A DNA stretch of 64,000 bases. It comes from Bin87 sp965203855. Lineage in GTDB: Bacteria > Chloroflexota > Dehalococcoidia > Lucifugimonadales > UBA3495. The translations under genes and the position numbers were made by a program. The stretch's first letter is position 1; every line of letters begins with the position of its first letter. Below the pieces are notes generated by a model. It ran no database searches and was not told the DNA's origin. It saw only the letters and a list, made by a program, of their open reading frames with translations. The stretch lies in assembly GCA_965203855.1 (NCBI GenBank), contig CBDBDN010000005.1, positions 682,001-746,000 on the forward strand. Direction: 5' to 3'. Positions 51,457 to 59,575 of the stretch are shown piece after piece.

Positions 51457-52047
51457 ATGACTGAAAACGCCCGATTCGCCACCGACCTGGACAAGCTCGC
51501 CGCCGCCGTAGCCTATCTGTCCCAGCGCTCGCGCAACGATGACGCTTTTGGCGAAACCAAGCTGGTCAAGCTGCTGTATTTCGCCGACTGCGCCGCCTAT
51601 CTGCGCTACGGCAAGCCCATCACCGGCTGCGCTTATATCCGTATGGAACATGGGCCGTATCCGCAGGATTGGGCGGCGACGGAACGGATGCTGGAACGCA
51701 GCGGCATCGTCAGCGTAGTTGCGGAACCGATACCGGGCGGATACCGACGGCAGCGGTGGCTGCCCTTGCCGGCGGCAAATGCGGCGGCGCTAACCGATGC
51801 GGAACGCGACATCCTGGATGAACAGCTGCGCCGGTTCGCCGATTTCAACGCGGCCCAGATTGAGGAATACTCCCATGCCGAGGTCGGCTGGCGCATCGCC
51901 CAACCCGGCGCGGTAATACCCTACAACCTGGCCGGATTCAGGATGCCGCCGCCGCCAAATGCCGAAACCCGCGCGCGCGGGCGGCGCATCGCCGACACCA
52001 TACGGGAAAAGGGGTACGGGAAGGTCACTGATGTCACCCCGCTATAG
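51457..52047 (+). CDS. Panacea-domain antitoxin (second pair)
   Basis: 196 residues from the ATG at 51457 (AGAGGA 8 nt upstream). Same domain as the gene at 50496: LAAAVAYLSQRSRNDDAFGE, then TKLVKLLYFADCAAYLRYGK, PITGCAYIRMEHGPYPQDW and EYSHAEVGWRIAQPGAVIPY. The paralogues are clearly related but far from identical, so the duplication is not recent or the two have diverged to suit different partners. Overlaps the following toxin gene by 17 bp. Confidence 0.85.
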   Translation: MTENARFATDLDKLAAAVAYLSQRSRNDDAFGETKLVKLLYFADCAAYLRYGKPITGCAYIRMEHGPYPQDWAATERMLERSGIVSVVAEPIPGGYRRQRWLPLPAANAAALTDAERDILDEQLRRFADFNAAQIEEYSHAEVGWRIAQPGAVIPYNLAGFRMPPPPNAETRARGRRIADTIREKGYGKVTDVTPL

Positions 52048-52351
52048 GGTTTTCACCACGGAGCAATTTGAGGAGCTATGGCGGCGGGCGATAGATGCGG
52101 GCATAGTTGATGCCTTGGTCGGCGCAAGCCAATTGAACGGTCTGATTGCGTTCTTATCCGTCGATCCTTACCACTATCCGTTGTTGGAAGCGGCGGGCGA
52201 GGCGATCAACTTGCGTTGGCTGGATTTTATGCCCGGAACGACGACGCGGGTTGAAATCTGGTACGAAATCGTTGAGGATTACCGGAGCGTGTATTTAGTA
52301 TCCGTAGAAATCTACTACCCGCCGCAACTTGGACTGCCCGGTTTTGAGTAA
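52031..52351 (+). CDS. putative toxin of the second Panacea pair
   Basis: 106 residues from the ATG at 52031. YRVFTTEQFEELWRRAIDAG, LNGLIAFLSVDPYHYPLLEA and EIWYEIVEDYRSVYLVSVEI correspond to the matching parts of the first toxin, with an insertion of about eight residues before the final strands. The shared WYxIVEDxRxVY motif marks a family-specific core. Overlap with the antitoxin supports coupled translation. The biochemical target is unknown. Confidence 0.68.
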   Translation: MSPRYRVFTTEQFEELWRRAIDAGIVDALVGASQLNGLIAFLSVDPYHYPLLEAAGEAINLRWLDFMPGTTTRVEIWYEIVEDYRSVYLVSVEIYYPPQLGLPGFE

Positions 52352-52390
52352 CCGACAGCCGCAAATCATGCCGCCGCCGCATCCAATTTG

Positions 52391-52399
52391 TGCTATAAT
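52391..52399 (+). promoter_or_regulatory. extended -10 promoter of rplS
   Basis: TGCTATAAT: an extended -10 (TGnTATAAT). No good -35 is seen, as is common for extended -10 promoters. It leaves about 90 nt of leader before the L19 ATG. The identical TGCTATAAT precedes the last gene of the window (63770-63778). Confidence 0.65.
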
Positions 52400-52494
52400 A
52401 CCCGCCGCCATTAGCGCCGGCGCCAGTCATTCTATCCATCCCGACCGTGGCGCCAACGCTAAAATCGGAATTGCCCCCATTGGAACCATTCCTT

Positions 52495-52854
52495 ATGAAA
52501 GCATCAGAACTTGTTCCCACTGAAGCCAACGAAAGCATTCCCGAATTCGGCCCCGGCGACACGGTGCGCGTGAACTTTCGCATCCGCGAAGGCACGCGGG
52601 AGCGGGTGCAGGCGTTTCAGGGGGTGTGCATCCGGCGCAGCAACGGCAAGGGGCCGGCGGCCAATTTCACCGTCCGGCGCATCACCGCCGGAATTGGCAT
52701 TGAGCGCGTATTCCCGCTGTACTCGCCGCTGATTGAGTCGCTGGAAGTAACCCGGCAGGGCAAAGTGCGCCGCGCCAAGCTGTACTACTTGCGGGGACGC
52801 CAGGGACGCGCCGCCCGCATCAAAGAGCGCACGAATTACCGCCCCAATCGTTAG
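52495..52854 (+). CDS. rplS: 50S ribosomal protein L19
   Basis: 119 residues from the ATG at 52495; a GTG at 52447 would add 16 residues without family similarity. IPEFGPGDTVRVNFRIREGT, RVQAFQGVCIRRSNGKGP, NFTVRRITAGIGIERVFPLY, SPLIESLEVTRQGKVRRAKL and YYLRGRQGRAARIKER are unmistakable L19. It sits at the interface of the ribosomal subunits. Usual rplS neighbours (trmD, rimM, rpsP) are absent; priA follows. Confidence 0.97.
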   Translation: MKASELVPTEANESIPEFGPGDTVRVNFRIREGTRERVQAFQGVCIRRSNGKGPAANFTVRRITAGIGIERVFPLYSPLIESLEVTRQGKVRRAKLYYLRGRQGRAARIKERTNYRPNR

Positions 52855-52914
52855 CCGTCCGGTCGCAATGACCGCGCCGGCGTCGCTGCCGCTGCCATCG
52901 CCGAACTGCGCGCC

Positions 52915-55416
52915 GTGAACTACGCCGATGTCGCCATTGACGCCGACCGGATTGCGCCGGGCAAAACCTTTTCCTACCGCATTCCGCCCCATCGGGCGGT
53001 AGAGCCGGGGCAGCTGGTCTGGGTGCAGTTCGGACGCCGCTTTGTGCAGGGGCTGGTAGTCGGCCTCTCCACAGCGTCGGCCGTTGCTGAGGAGCAAACC
53101 CGCGACATCTTGCATCCGGTAGAGCCGGCGCCGCTGGTGGGCGCGCTGGGCCTGGAGCTGGCCGAGTGGCTGGGGCAGTCGTACTTTTGCGCGCCTTTTG
53201 AGGCGGCGGCGCCGCTGCTGCCGGTCGGGTTTCACGCTCAACAGCGTTCCCGATTAGCCGCAGTTCCCGGCGCCAATGACGCGGCGGATCTGGCATCGTT
53301 GCGCGCGGCGGCCCGCGCGGCCTGGGTTGCGCTGGCAGAGTCGGGCGATACTGTGGACGAAACGGCTTTTCTGAAACGGATTGACGCCAGAAACGACAAC
53401 CTGGCCCGCCGGGAGTTGCAGCGTCTGGTTGACCGGGGGATGGTAAGCAAAACGGTCAGCCTGCCCCGTCCGCGCGCGCATCGCTACAACCGAATGCTAA
53501 TCCCCGGCCACCTCCCGCCGGAACCCGCTGCCAGTGCGGACGGGGATGGAGATGCAGAGGGGGATGCGGCGCGCCGGCCGGCGGCAGCGGGCGCGCTACG
53601 CAGTGAACGACAAATCGGCGCATTGGCGGCCATCCGGGAATCGCCATCCGCCTATGCCGCCGCCGACATCAACAAGCGGTTTGGCGGCGCCGCTGTGGCC
53701 AACGCGCTGCTCCGGCGCGGCCTGATTGCCGAGGAATGGGTGCGGGAATCGCCCGATGTATCCGCCGGAACTGCGCCGGCCAACCCTGCGCCGACGACGC
53801 TGACGCCGGCGCAGGAGGACGCCGCATCCCGCATCATCGCCGCGCTGGACGACCCGGACGCCCAGCCGCGCAGTTTTCTGCTGCACGGCGTTACCGGCAG
53901 CGGCAAGACCGAAGTCTATCTGCGCGCCATCGCCCATGCCTTGCAGCAGGGCAAATCGGCCATCTACCTGGTGCCGGAAATTGCCCTTACCCCGCAGACG
54001 GTGGGCTTGGTCAGCGACCGTTTCCCGGAGCGCGTGGCAGTCTTGCACCATCGGCTTACGGCGCGGCAGCGTTTTGACCAGTGGTGGCGCATCCGGGACG
54101 GCGGCGCATCCGTAGTCGTGGGGCCGCGCAGCGCGGTGTTCGCTCCGGTGTCCAATCCCGGCATCATTATCGTGGACGAGGAACATGAGCCGGCCTACAA
54201 GCAGGTTGAGCAGCAGCCTTATTATCACGCGCGGGACACCGCCCTGGCCTTGGCCAGGCGCAGCGGCGCGGTTGTCGTGATGGGGTCGGCGACGCCGGAT
54301 GTGGCAACCTATTACCAGGCGCAGCAGGGGCGGCATCGTCTGCTGCATCTGCCGGAGCGCATTCCCGGGCCGGACGGCGCTCCGATTCCGCTGCCTCAAA
54401 CCGAAATCGTGGATATGCGCCAGGAACTGCGGGAGGGCAACCGCAGCGAGTTCAGCCGGCCTTTGGCAGCGGCTTTGGACGAGGTCATTGCCGCCGGGCG
54501 GCAGGCGGTGCTGTTTCTGAACCGGCGGGGCGCCGCCGGCTTTATGCAGTGCCGGGAATGCGGCTATGCCATCGGATGCAGCCGCTGTTCCGTAACCTAC
54601 GCCTACCATTCGGAAACGGGCCGGCTGCTGTGCCATTACTGCAATCGGAGCCGCCGCCGGCCGCGCGCCTGCCCGCAGTGCCGCAGCGGACGCATTCGGG
54701 AGATGGGCGCCGGCACTGAAACGATAGTGGCCCGGCTGGAACAGCGCTATCCCGGCCTGGCCGTAGAACGCTGGGATTCCGATGCGGTGCCGGATCCGGC
54801 GGCTTTGGAACGCGCGATGACCCGGCTGGCGCAGGGCAAAGCGCAGGTTCTGGTCGGGACGCAGATGGTAGCGCGGGGGCTGGACTTGCCGGGCGTTACG
54901 CTGGCGGCGGCGCTGCTGGCCGACCTGGGCTTGAACCGTCCTGATTTTCGGGCCGGGGAGCGCGCTTTCGCATTGCTCTGCCAGGTAGCCGGCCGCGCCG
55001 GCCGCAGCGGCGAACCGGCCCGCGCCATCATCCAGACCTATCAGCCCGACCACTATGCCATTGCCGCCGCCGCCGCGCAGGATTATGACGGGTTTTATCG
55101 CACTGAAATAGCGGCCCGGCAGCAGCAGGGCAACCCGCCGTTCAGCCGTCTGGCGCAGATAATATGCGCCGCCGCCAGCGTCCGCGCGGCGCAGCAGACG
55201 CTGGACGAGCTGGCGGAACGCTGGCGGACGCGCGCGCAGCAGATGGGCGACAGCGATGTATCGGTGATTGGGCCGACGCCGTGCGCGCCGGAACGGGTGC
55301 GCGGACGCTACCGCTGGCGGCTATTGCTGCGCGGTCGTCGCCTCAACCAGTTTTTGGACGGGCAGAACCTGCCGCCCAACTGCCGATTGGAGATCGACCC
55401 GATGCGGCTGGACTAG
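52915..55416 (+). CDS. priA: primosomal protein N' (replication restart helicase PriA)
   Basis: 833 residues with a GTG start at 52915. The N-terminal DNA-binding domain begins NYADVAIDADRIAPGKTFSY; Walker A GVTGSGKTEVYLRAI is at about 325; the Walker B IIVDEEHEPAYKQ near 420 is the PriA-type DEEH. The zinc cluster lies between about 545 and 590: CRECGYAIGCSRCSVTYAY, CHYC and CPQC. GTQMVARGLDLPGVTLAA and QVAGRAGRSG are later helicase motifs. A short acidic low-complexity insert (ADGDGDAEGDAA, near residue 208) interrupts the linker before the helicase. Restarts stalled replication forks. Confidence 0.95.
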   Translation: MNYADVAIDADRIAPGKTFSYRIPPHRAVEPGQLVWVQFGRRFVQGLVVGLSTASAVAEEQTRDILHPVEPAPLVGALGLELAEWLGQSYFCAPFEAAAPLLPVGFHAQQRSRLAAVPGANDAADLASLRAAARAAWVALAESGDTVDETAFLKRIDARNDNLARRELQRLVDRGMVSKTVSLPRPRAHRYNRMLIPGHLPPEPAASADGDGDAEGDAARRPAAAGALRSERQIGALAAIRESPSAYAAADINKRFGGAAVANALLRRGLIAEEWVRESPDVSAGTAPANPAPTTLTPAQEDAASRIIAALDDPDAQPRSFLLHGVTGSGKTEVYLRAIAHALQQGKSAIYLVPEIALTPQTVGLVSDRFPERVAVLHHRLTARQRFDQWWRIRDGGASVVVGPRSAVFAPVSNPGIIIVDEEHEPAYKQVEQQPYYHARDTALALARRSGAVVVMGSATPDVATYYQAQQGRHRLLHLPERIPGPDGAPIPLPQTEIVDMRQELREGNRSEFSRPLAAALDEVIAAGRQAVLFLNRRGAAGFMQCRECGYAIGCSRCSVTYAYHSETGRLLCHYCNRSRRRPRACPQCRSGRIREMGAGTETIVARLEQRYPGLAVERWDSDAVPDPAALERAMTRLAQGKAQVLVGTQMVARGLDLPGVTLAAALLADLGLNRPDFRAGERAFALLCQVAGRAGRSGEPARAIIQTYQPDHYAIAAAAAQDYDGFYRTEIAARQQQGNPPFSRLAQIICAAASVRAAQQTLDELAERWRTRAQQMGDSDVSVIGPTPCAPERVRGRYRWRLLLRGRRLNQFLDGQNLPPNCRLEIDPMRLD

Positions 55417-55466
55417 CCGGCATCGTTAAAAAATCCCCTCTGCGTCATCCTGCCACCCCATCCTCG

Positions 55467-55793
55467 TCAACCGGGTCGGGTTGGCCTATTTTCTACAGGA
55501 TCGCTTTCGATAATGCCAAAATAAATGAGGCATACAATCCCAAGTCCCGGCGCCAGCAGGTACAACACAACCCAAGTCGGTATGCCGGCATCACGGCAGC
55601 GCGCTACCGCCATCACCAGGCTGATGTAAATATGCGCCAACGCCAACGCTATGATGACGATCAAGGGCCAATCGTATTGGACTGAGAGCCACACGGAGCT
55701 GGCGCCGATTAGCCAGCCGGCAATGGTAATTTTCCAGTACAAGTACCGGCCGGCGCGTACCGGGGCGAATACCGCCGCGCGCAGCAATGCCAT
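55467..55793 (-). CDS. DUF805-like small membrane protein
   Basis: 108 residues from the ATG at 55793, with AAGGGGGG upstream; upstream frame extension runs through a structured leader and is not protein-like. Three hydrophobic segments (ITIAGWLIGASSVWLSV, PLIVIIALALAHIYISLVMA, TWVVLYLLAPGLGIVCLIYF) and the AVARCRDAGIPTWVVLYLL motif resemble the R-x-x-D-x-G-W signature of DUF805. Function of the family is unknown. Its leader folds into a three-way junction RNA. Confidence 0.68.
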   Translation of the reverse strand: MALLRAAVFAPVRAGRYLYWKITIAGWLIGASSVWLSVQYDWPLIVIIALALAHIYISLVMAVARCRDAGIPTWVVLYLLAPGLGIVCLIYFGIIESDPVENRPTRPG

Positions 55794-55830
55794 TGGGAAC
55801 CCCCCTTGCGGCCATAAGGATGGCGTCTTG

Positions 55831-55942
55831 CTAGGGTCGCCGGGTCCCGTTGTTGGGATCGCAAGGGAGGCGCGTAGCCATCCCCAGCGCAAATACCTCA
55901 ACAACGGGCGGGGCGTGCGACGCCCCGAGACCCTGACCCTAG
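55831..55942 (-). ncRNA. structured leader RNA (three-way junction) upstream of the DUF805-like gene
   Basis: The minus-strand RNA can form: P1 CUAGGGUC (55942-55935) with GACCCUAG (55838-55831), continued by GGGUC (55933-55929) with GACCC (55846-55842); P2 CGGGGCGU-CGC-ACGCCCCG hairpin (55927-55909); P3 CCCGUUGUUG (55908-55899) with CAACAACGGG (55855-55846). P2 and P3 abut, ideal for stacking. The apical ~43 nt of P3 holds further pairing. It ends 38 nt before the ATG and could act as a riboswitch or protein-binding leader. I recall that a structured RNA motif named after DUF805 has been described; identity with it was not tested. Confidence 0.6.
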
Positions 55943-56100
55943 CGGGGGCAATTTAGCGCAGCCGGGGGCGTTTGTCAAATGAACAGCGGCCCCGGCCGGC
56001 GTTATCCAATCAGCCGGTCTAATTTTCGCCATCCCGCCCTCTACCGTCATTCCAACCCCCAACTGCCATTTCACTCCTAACCGTCATTTATCCTCTTACC

Positions 56101-56195
56101 CGTCATCCCGGCGCAGGCCGGAATCCAGCGGTATAATCCGCTATTACGGTAATGGAGGCAGCAACCATAGATTCCGGCGCAAGCCGGAATGACGG
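56101..56195. repeat. Two-headed palindromic repeat element
   Basis: Palindromes CGGCGCAGGCCG and ATTCCGGCGCAAGCCGGAAT enclose a core with CGCTATTACGGTAATGGAGG. The preceding 55943-56100 carries decayed ACCGTCATT half-units; no gene is seen there. Confidence 0.7.
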
Positions 56196-56271
56196 GTATA
56201 GGGACGGAATGACGGGGGATGTGGGAATAAAATGGTGAGTTAGGGAATGACGGTCAATTTGACGATACGCC

Positions 56272-57093
56272 CTAGCCGCAGCGACGCGGCCAGCCGATAT
56301 GCGCCGGGCCGCCGTCCTGGGCAATCAGCGCCGCGGCCGGCGGGCCTGCCAGCGCCGCCGCTATCGCCCCGCCGCCGTCAGGGATGGGGATGGCGGCAAA
56401 GTTGGTGAAACCGCAGTCCGCCGCCGTCTGCAACCGCCAGGGCTCACGCCGGACGCGGTATTCCCGCAGCGCGCCGCCCGCGCCATAGTAGCCCGAATAA
56501 CTATAGCCCCAATAATTGTATCCCCAATAGCGGGCGGTTAGAAATTCGGACAGGGAGCCGGGCGCAGCGTATTCCGCCGGGGCGGCGCTTTCGGCCCAGA
56601 ACCCGGCGGTTTGTCCATTGCGGCGCCAGCGGTAAGCGATGCGGCGTTGCCCGCCGGGGGCGCCGGATGTCGCAGCGCTGCCATCGTCCGTTATGGGGGA
56701 ATCCGGCGGGGCATTCGGTAGTATCGGGGTATTCGGCATCGGCGCATACTGAAAGGGTTCACGGTAGAGCATCCGGGCGGCCATGGCGGCAATGCGATGG
56801 GGAACCAGCTGCCGGATGAAAACGACGCCGGGACGATAGCCACCGCCGGCAATCACGCGCCGCGCGTAGAACCGGAAATTCACCTGCCGATAGCGGCGGG
56901 GCCATACCGGAATGCCGGCTATGCGGCTGTTGGCGACGGTCAACCCTACTGCGCTGATATAGGCTGCGCCGTCAAAGCGGTCAATTTCCAGGCCGGGCGG
57001 CAGATAAGGCAGCAGCAGCGGGGCCTCAACCGGCCAAGAAAGGATTACGATATTCCGCCAGTCTGCGGAAAGAAAAGCGTTTGTTTTCGTCAT
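56272..57093 (-). CDS. DUF2071 (YqjF-like) domain protein
   Basis: 273 residues. ADWRNIVILSWPVEAPLLLP with YLPPGLEIDRFDGAAYISAV is the DUF2071 N-terminal block; VNFRFYARRV and GVVFIRQLVPHRIAAMAARM follow as expected. Two low-complexity parts are odd: MPNTPILPNAPPDSPITDDG near residues 120-140 and YWGYNYWGYSYSGYYGAGG near 190-210, both from short DNA repeats. The function of the family is unknown (acetoacetate decarboxylase-like fold). Flanked on both sides by palindromic repeats. Confidence 0.82.
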   Translation of the reverse strand: MTKTNAFLSADWRNIVILSWPVEAPLLLPYLPPGLEIDRFDGAAYISAVGLTVANSRIAGIPVWPRRYRQVNFRFYARRVIAGGGYRPGVVFIRQLVPHRIAAMAARMLYREPFQYAPMPNTPILPNAPPDSPITDDGSAATSGAPGGQRRIAYRWRRNGQTAGFWAESAAPAEYAAPGSLSEFLTARYWGYNYWGYSYSGYYGAGGALREYRVRREPWRLQTAADCGFTNFAAIPIPDGGGAIAAALAGPPAAALIAQDGGPAHIGWPRRCG

Positions 57094-57305
57094 TCCGACA
57101 ACCCCCGACCATCATTCCGACAACCCCCGACCATCATTCCGGCGCCCCCGACCGTCATTCCGGCGAAAGCCGGAATCCGGCGTCGTAATCTGCCACTACG
57201 GTAACGGAACCGGCAACTATAGATTCCGGCTTTCGCCGGAATGACGGTGAATATAGGTATGACAGGGGGTTCACGACCGCCGGAATGACGGGGGATTTGC
57301 CGATG
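57094..57305. repeat. Tandem half-units and a two-headed palindromic element
   Basis: 57097-57150: three tandem ~20-22 bp CATTCCGACAACCCCCGACC units. 57153-57247: two-headed element with core CTACGGTAACGGAACCGGCA. 57248-57305 holds a decayed half-unit. Confidence 0.7.
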
Positions 57306-57308
57306 CGT

Positions 57309-57962
57309 CTAACCTGTTGCGCTGGCGGTGGCGGAGTATTCGGAGAGGCGCTGTTCCAGGCGGCGCTGCTGCAAGGAAATAGTCAAGTCGCCGCGAGTGC
57401 GTTCCAGGACGCCCCGCATCGCATCGGTACTGCGACGCAAGCCGCCGGTTACATTTTCGGGAAAGTCCACGGTAACCAGAATGCCGTAGATTTCATCCAT
57501 CAGCGCCAGCAGTTCCTCGCACCGGCTAATATCATCGCGGCGCAGGGCGTCCAGGATGTAGCGGCGCAGTTCCCCGATGACTTCGGCCATTCCGTTAAGG
57601 TAAGCCGGCGGGTCAATGCCCAAAGCGGCGGCGTCCGGGATGTCGGTTCCCGAAATCGCCGCCAGGGTGATGTTGGCTTCGGTGAACTCTTTGCGGGCGT
57701 CGGACAGAAAGCCGGCGTAGTAGATTTCCGGGTTGGCGCTGCGGATGGCATCGGTTTCGGACAAGCGGGCGGCGGCTTCGTCAATCAGACGGCGGGCGGC
57801 GTCAAAATCGCTGCGATGTACGGCGCGGATGGCATTGGCGGAGTTGCGGATGACCTGCCGGGAGATGACGAGGGCCGTTTCGCGAGCCTGATGGCGCGCC
57901 GCCAGTTCGTCAATAGCGGCCGCCGACACTGCGGAAAGCGTCGGCCAATATCGGGATGGCAT
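57309..57962 (-). CDS. translin-family protein
   Basis: 217 residues from the ATG at 57962 (AGGACAG upstream). All-helical translin fold: VISRQVIRNSANAIRAVHRS, RRLIDEAAARLSETDAIRSA, PEIYYAGFLSDARKEFTEAN and, near the end, VTVDFPENVTGGLRRSTDAM, the segment most conserved in translin/TRAX (DxPxxxxxGLRRKxDxxR). Translins are single-stranded RNA/DNA-binding proteins best known in eukaryotes and archaea. It ends a minus-strand cluster with thiE and FmdB-type genes. Confidence 0.85.
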   Translation of the reverse strand: MPSRYWPTLSAVSAAAIDELAARHQARETALVISRQVIRNSANAIRAVHRSDFDAARRLIDEAAARLSETDAIRSANPEIYYAGFLSDARKEFTEANITLAAISGTDIPDAAALGIDPPAYLNGMAEVIGELRRYILDALRRDDISRCEELLALMDEIYGILVTVDFPENVTGGLRRSTDAMRGVLERTRGDLTISLQQRRLEQRLSEYSATASATG

Positions 57963-58045
57963 AGTCAACTGTCCTGGCTAAACCCGTGTCCTGGCTAAAC
58001 TTGGTCGCTCCGGCTAAACCCGGTTGCTCCGGCTACATACGGTCG

Positions 58046-59065
58046 CTAAACCCGGCCGCCGGCGGCGCGGATGGCGTCAACGAGCTCAGCGGCGGCGGCT
58101 TCCGGCTCCGGCGCGCGGCCTACCGCCGCCGTTACGCAGACGGCATCCGCCCCAGCCTCTACTACCGGCGCCACATTCTGCGCCGTGATGCCGCCGATGG
58201 CAACCAGCGGCACGCTGGCGGCGGCGCGCGCCTGCTTCAGCCGTTCCGGGCCTTGCGGAGCGCGGGTTACCGCTTTGGTAGTCGTGGCGTACATTGCGCC
58301 AAAGGCTACATGGTCGGCGCCCATCCGCTGCGATTCTACTATCAGCTCAATCTCGCGGTTGGAGCGTCCCAAAACCTGGCCGGGCGCCAGGATGCGGCGG
58401 GCGGCGGCAACCGGCAGATCAGTCTGGCCGACGTGCAGGCCGACATTATCGGGGCCGATGGCGGCGGCCAAGTCGGCGTGGTCGTTGATAATCAGCAGGG
58501 CGTCGTGGGCGGCGCACAAATCGCGCAGGGCGATGGCCAATGGGAGCTGTTCGCCCTTGTCGCGCAGTTTGTCGCGCAGTTGCAGGATACGGGCGCCGCC
58601 GTTGATGGCGGCGCGGGCGATGTCCAGCGGGTCGCGGCCGGCGGTAACTTCGGGGTCAATGATGACATAGAGGCCGCGGATGCGCTGGGCCTGGGCGCGG
58701 CGCAAGGCGCGTCCGATGCGGTCGGCGGCGTCGGCCAGGGCGCGGCGCATTTGGAGGGCGGTATCCGGGGCGACGGCGCCGGCGGTTTCCAGCAAATCCA
58801 GCAGACTGACGGCGGCGCGGGCCTGTTCCAGGGCGGCGGCCTGGCTAACCGGCCGGGGCGCCGGCAGCGGTGCCGGGAGCGGAGATGTCAGCCCGCTGGT
58901 CAGCCAGCCGATTTCGCCGCGCATCAGCCCTTCGGGCAAGGCGTCGGAGGCGGTAATGCCCTCCAGCAGGCCAAGCAGCGACGGCAGCAGCGCGGATGGA
59001 GCAATGGCGCCGGCGTCCGATTCCGGCCCAGTAGCATCCGATGCAGGCGTATCCGGTGCAGTCAT
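58046..59065 (-). CDS. thiE: thiamine-phosphate synthase with N-terminal helical extension
   Basis: 339 residues; the ThiE barrel is residues ~128-339 with YVIIDPEVTAGRDPLDIARA, GGARILQLRDKLRDKGEQLP (diphosphate/Mg site), LLIINDHADLAAAIGPDNVG, GLHVGQTDLPVAAARRIL and VAIGGITAQNVAPVVEAGAD. It joins HMP-PP and thiazole phosphate to thiamine phosphate. The first ~125 residues are an extra, mostly helical domain (LLDLLETAGAVAPDTALQMR) found in some ThiE proteins. Its ATG overlaps the upstream FmdB-like stop (ATGA). No TPP riboswitch or other thi gene is near. Confidence 0.9.
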   Translation of the reverse strand: MTAPDTPASDATGPESDAGAIAPSALLPSLLGLLEGITASDALPEGLMRGEIGWLTSGLTSPLPAPLPAPRPVSQAAALEQARAAVSLLDLLETAGAVAPDTALQMRRALADAADRIGRALRRAQAQRIRGLYVIIDPEVTAGRDPLDIARAAINGGARILQLRDKLRDKGEQLPLAIALRDLCAAHDALLIINDHADLAAAIGPDNVGLHVGQTDLPVAAARRILAPGQVLGRSNREIELIVESQRMGADHVAFGAMYATTTKAVTRAPQGPERLKQARAAASVPLVAIGGITAQNVAPVVEAGADAVCVTAAVGRAPEPEAAAAELVDAIRAAGGRV

Positions 59066-59403
59066 AAGTCCATTCCTGGGGGAGCTTCGCCGGTGCGCGC
59101 GGCGGCGATGGTCTCACGGACGCCGGCCGGCATCTCTACGCCGTGCCGGGCAAAAGATTCCTCAACATTGCGGCCAATGTTGCGGGGGTCGTTATAGAAT
59201 TCCCGGCTGCCGCCGCTGCCGTTTAGCGGGTTGGCCGCGTGGACTCCGGCCACAGTTTTGCCCATCGCAAAGGCGGACATCATCCGCTGCGTATCGCCGC
59301 TGCCGCATTGGTCGCAAGCCGGCGGCGCGGCGCGGCTGATGGAGCGGACGAAAACCGAAGTAACGGCCCGGCACTGCTGGCAGCGATATTCGTAGATGGG
59401 CAT
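59062..59403 (-). CDS. FmdB-family zinc-ribbon protein
   Basis: 113 residues from the ATG at 59403. MPIYEYRCQQCRAVTSVFVR and PACDQCGSGDTQRMMSAFAM are the two CxxC knuckles of a FmdB/CxxC_CXXC_SSSS regulatory zinc ribbon; the remaining 60 residues are polar and loosely structured. Overlaps thiE by 4 bp. The family is often called a regulator, but its role is not settled. Confidence 0.87.
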   Translation of the reverse strand: MPIYEYRCQQCRAVTSVFVRSISRAAPPACDQCGSGDTQRMMSAFAMGKTVAGVHAANPLNGSGGSREFYNDPRNIGRNVEESFARHGVEMPAGVRETIAAARTGEAPPGMDL

Positions 59404-59413
59404 AGCGGCAGAG

Positions 59414-59575
59414 TCAGGCGAAAAAGCGCCACGTTGGGAGGAGAAAGCAGGTTGACCGGACCCAGTCTGAGCCGACGGCGCAACCGGGAGCAATGCCGTA
59501 GGATACGGCAAGCAGCACCCAGACCACCACGGCGGCGATAAAGGTCAGGTAGGCTATGAAAATGAATCGCGCCAT
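59414..59575 (-). CDS. small single-span membrane protein
   Basis: 53 residues from the ATG at 59575, with GGAGG about 10 nt upstream. MARFIFIAYLTFIAAVVVWV with LLAVSYGIAPG forms one membrane helix, followed by a short Cys-containing tail (VRSTCFLLPTWRFFA). It overlaps the upstream small gene by 22 bp in another frame and precedes the FmdB-like gene by 10 bp. Unknown function. Confidence 0.5.
   Translation of the reverse strand: MARFIFIAYLTFIAAVVVWVLLAVSYGIAPGCAVGSDWVRSTCFLLPTWRFFA

Noticed and set aside
55794..55904. N-terminal extension of the DUF805-like protein
   Set aside because: This stretch forms the three-way-junction leader; a strong ribosome site precedes the ATG at 55793, and the extension has no family similarity.
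58046..59065. TPP riboswitch expected near thiE
   Set aside because: thiE is internal in a cluster starting with FmdB-like genes and no CUGAGA-type TPP motif was seen upstream.
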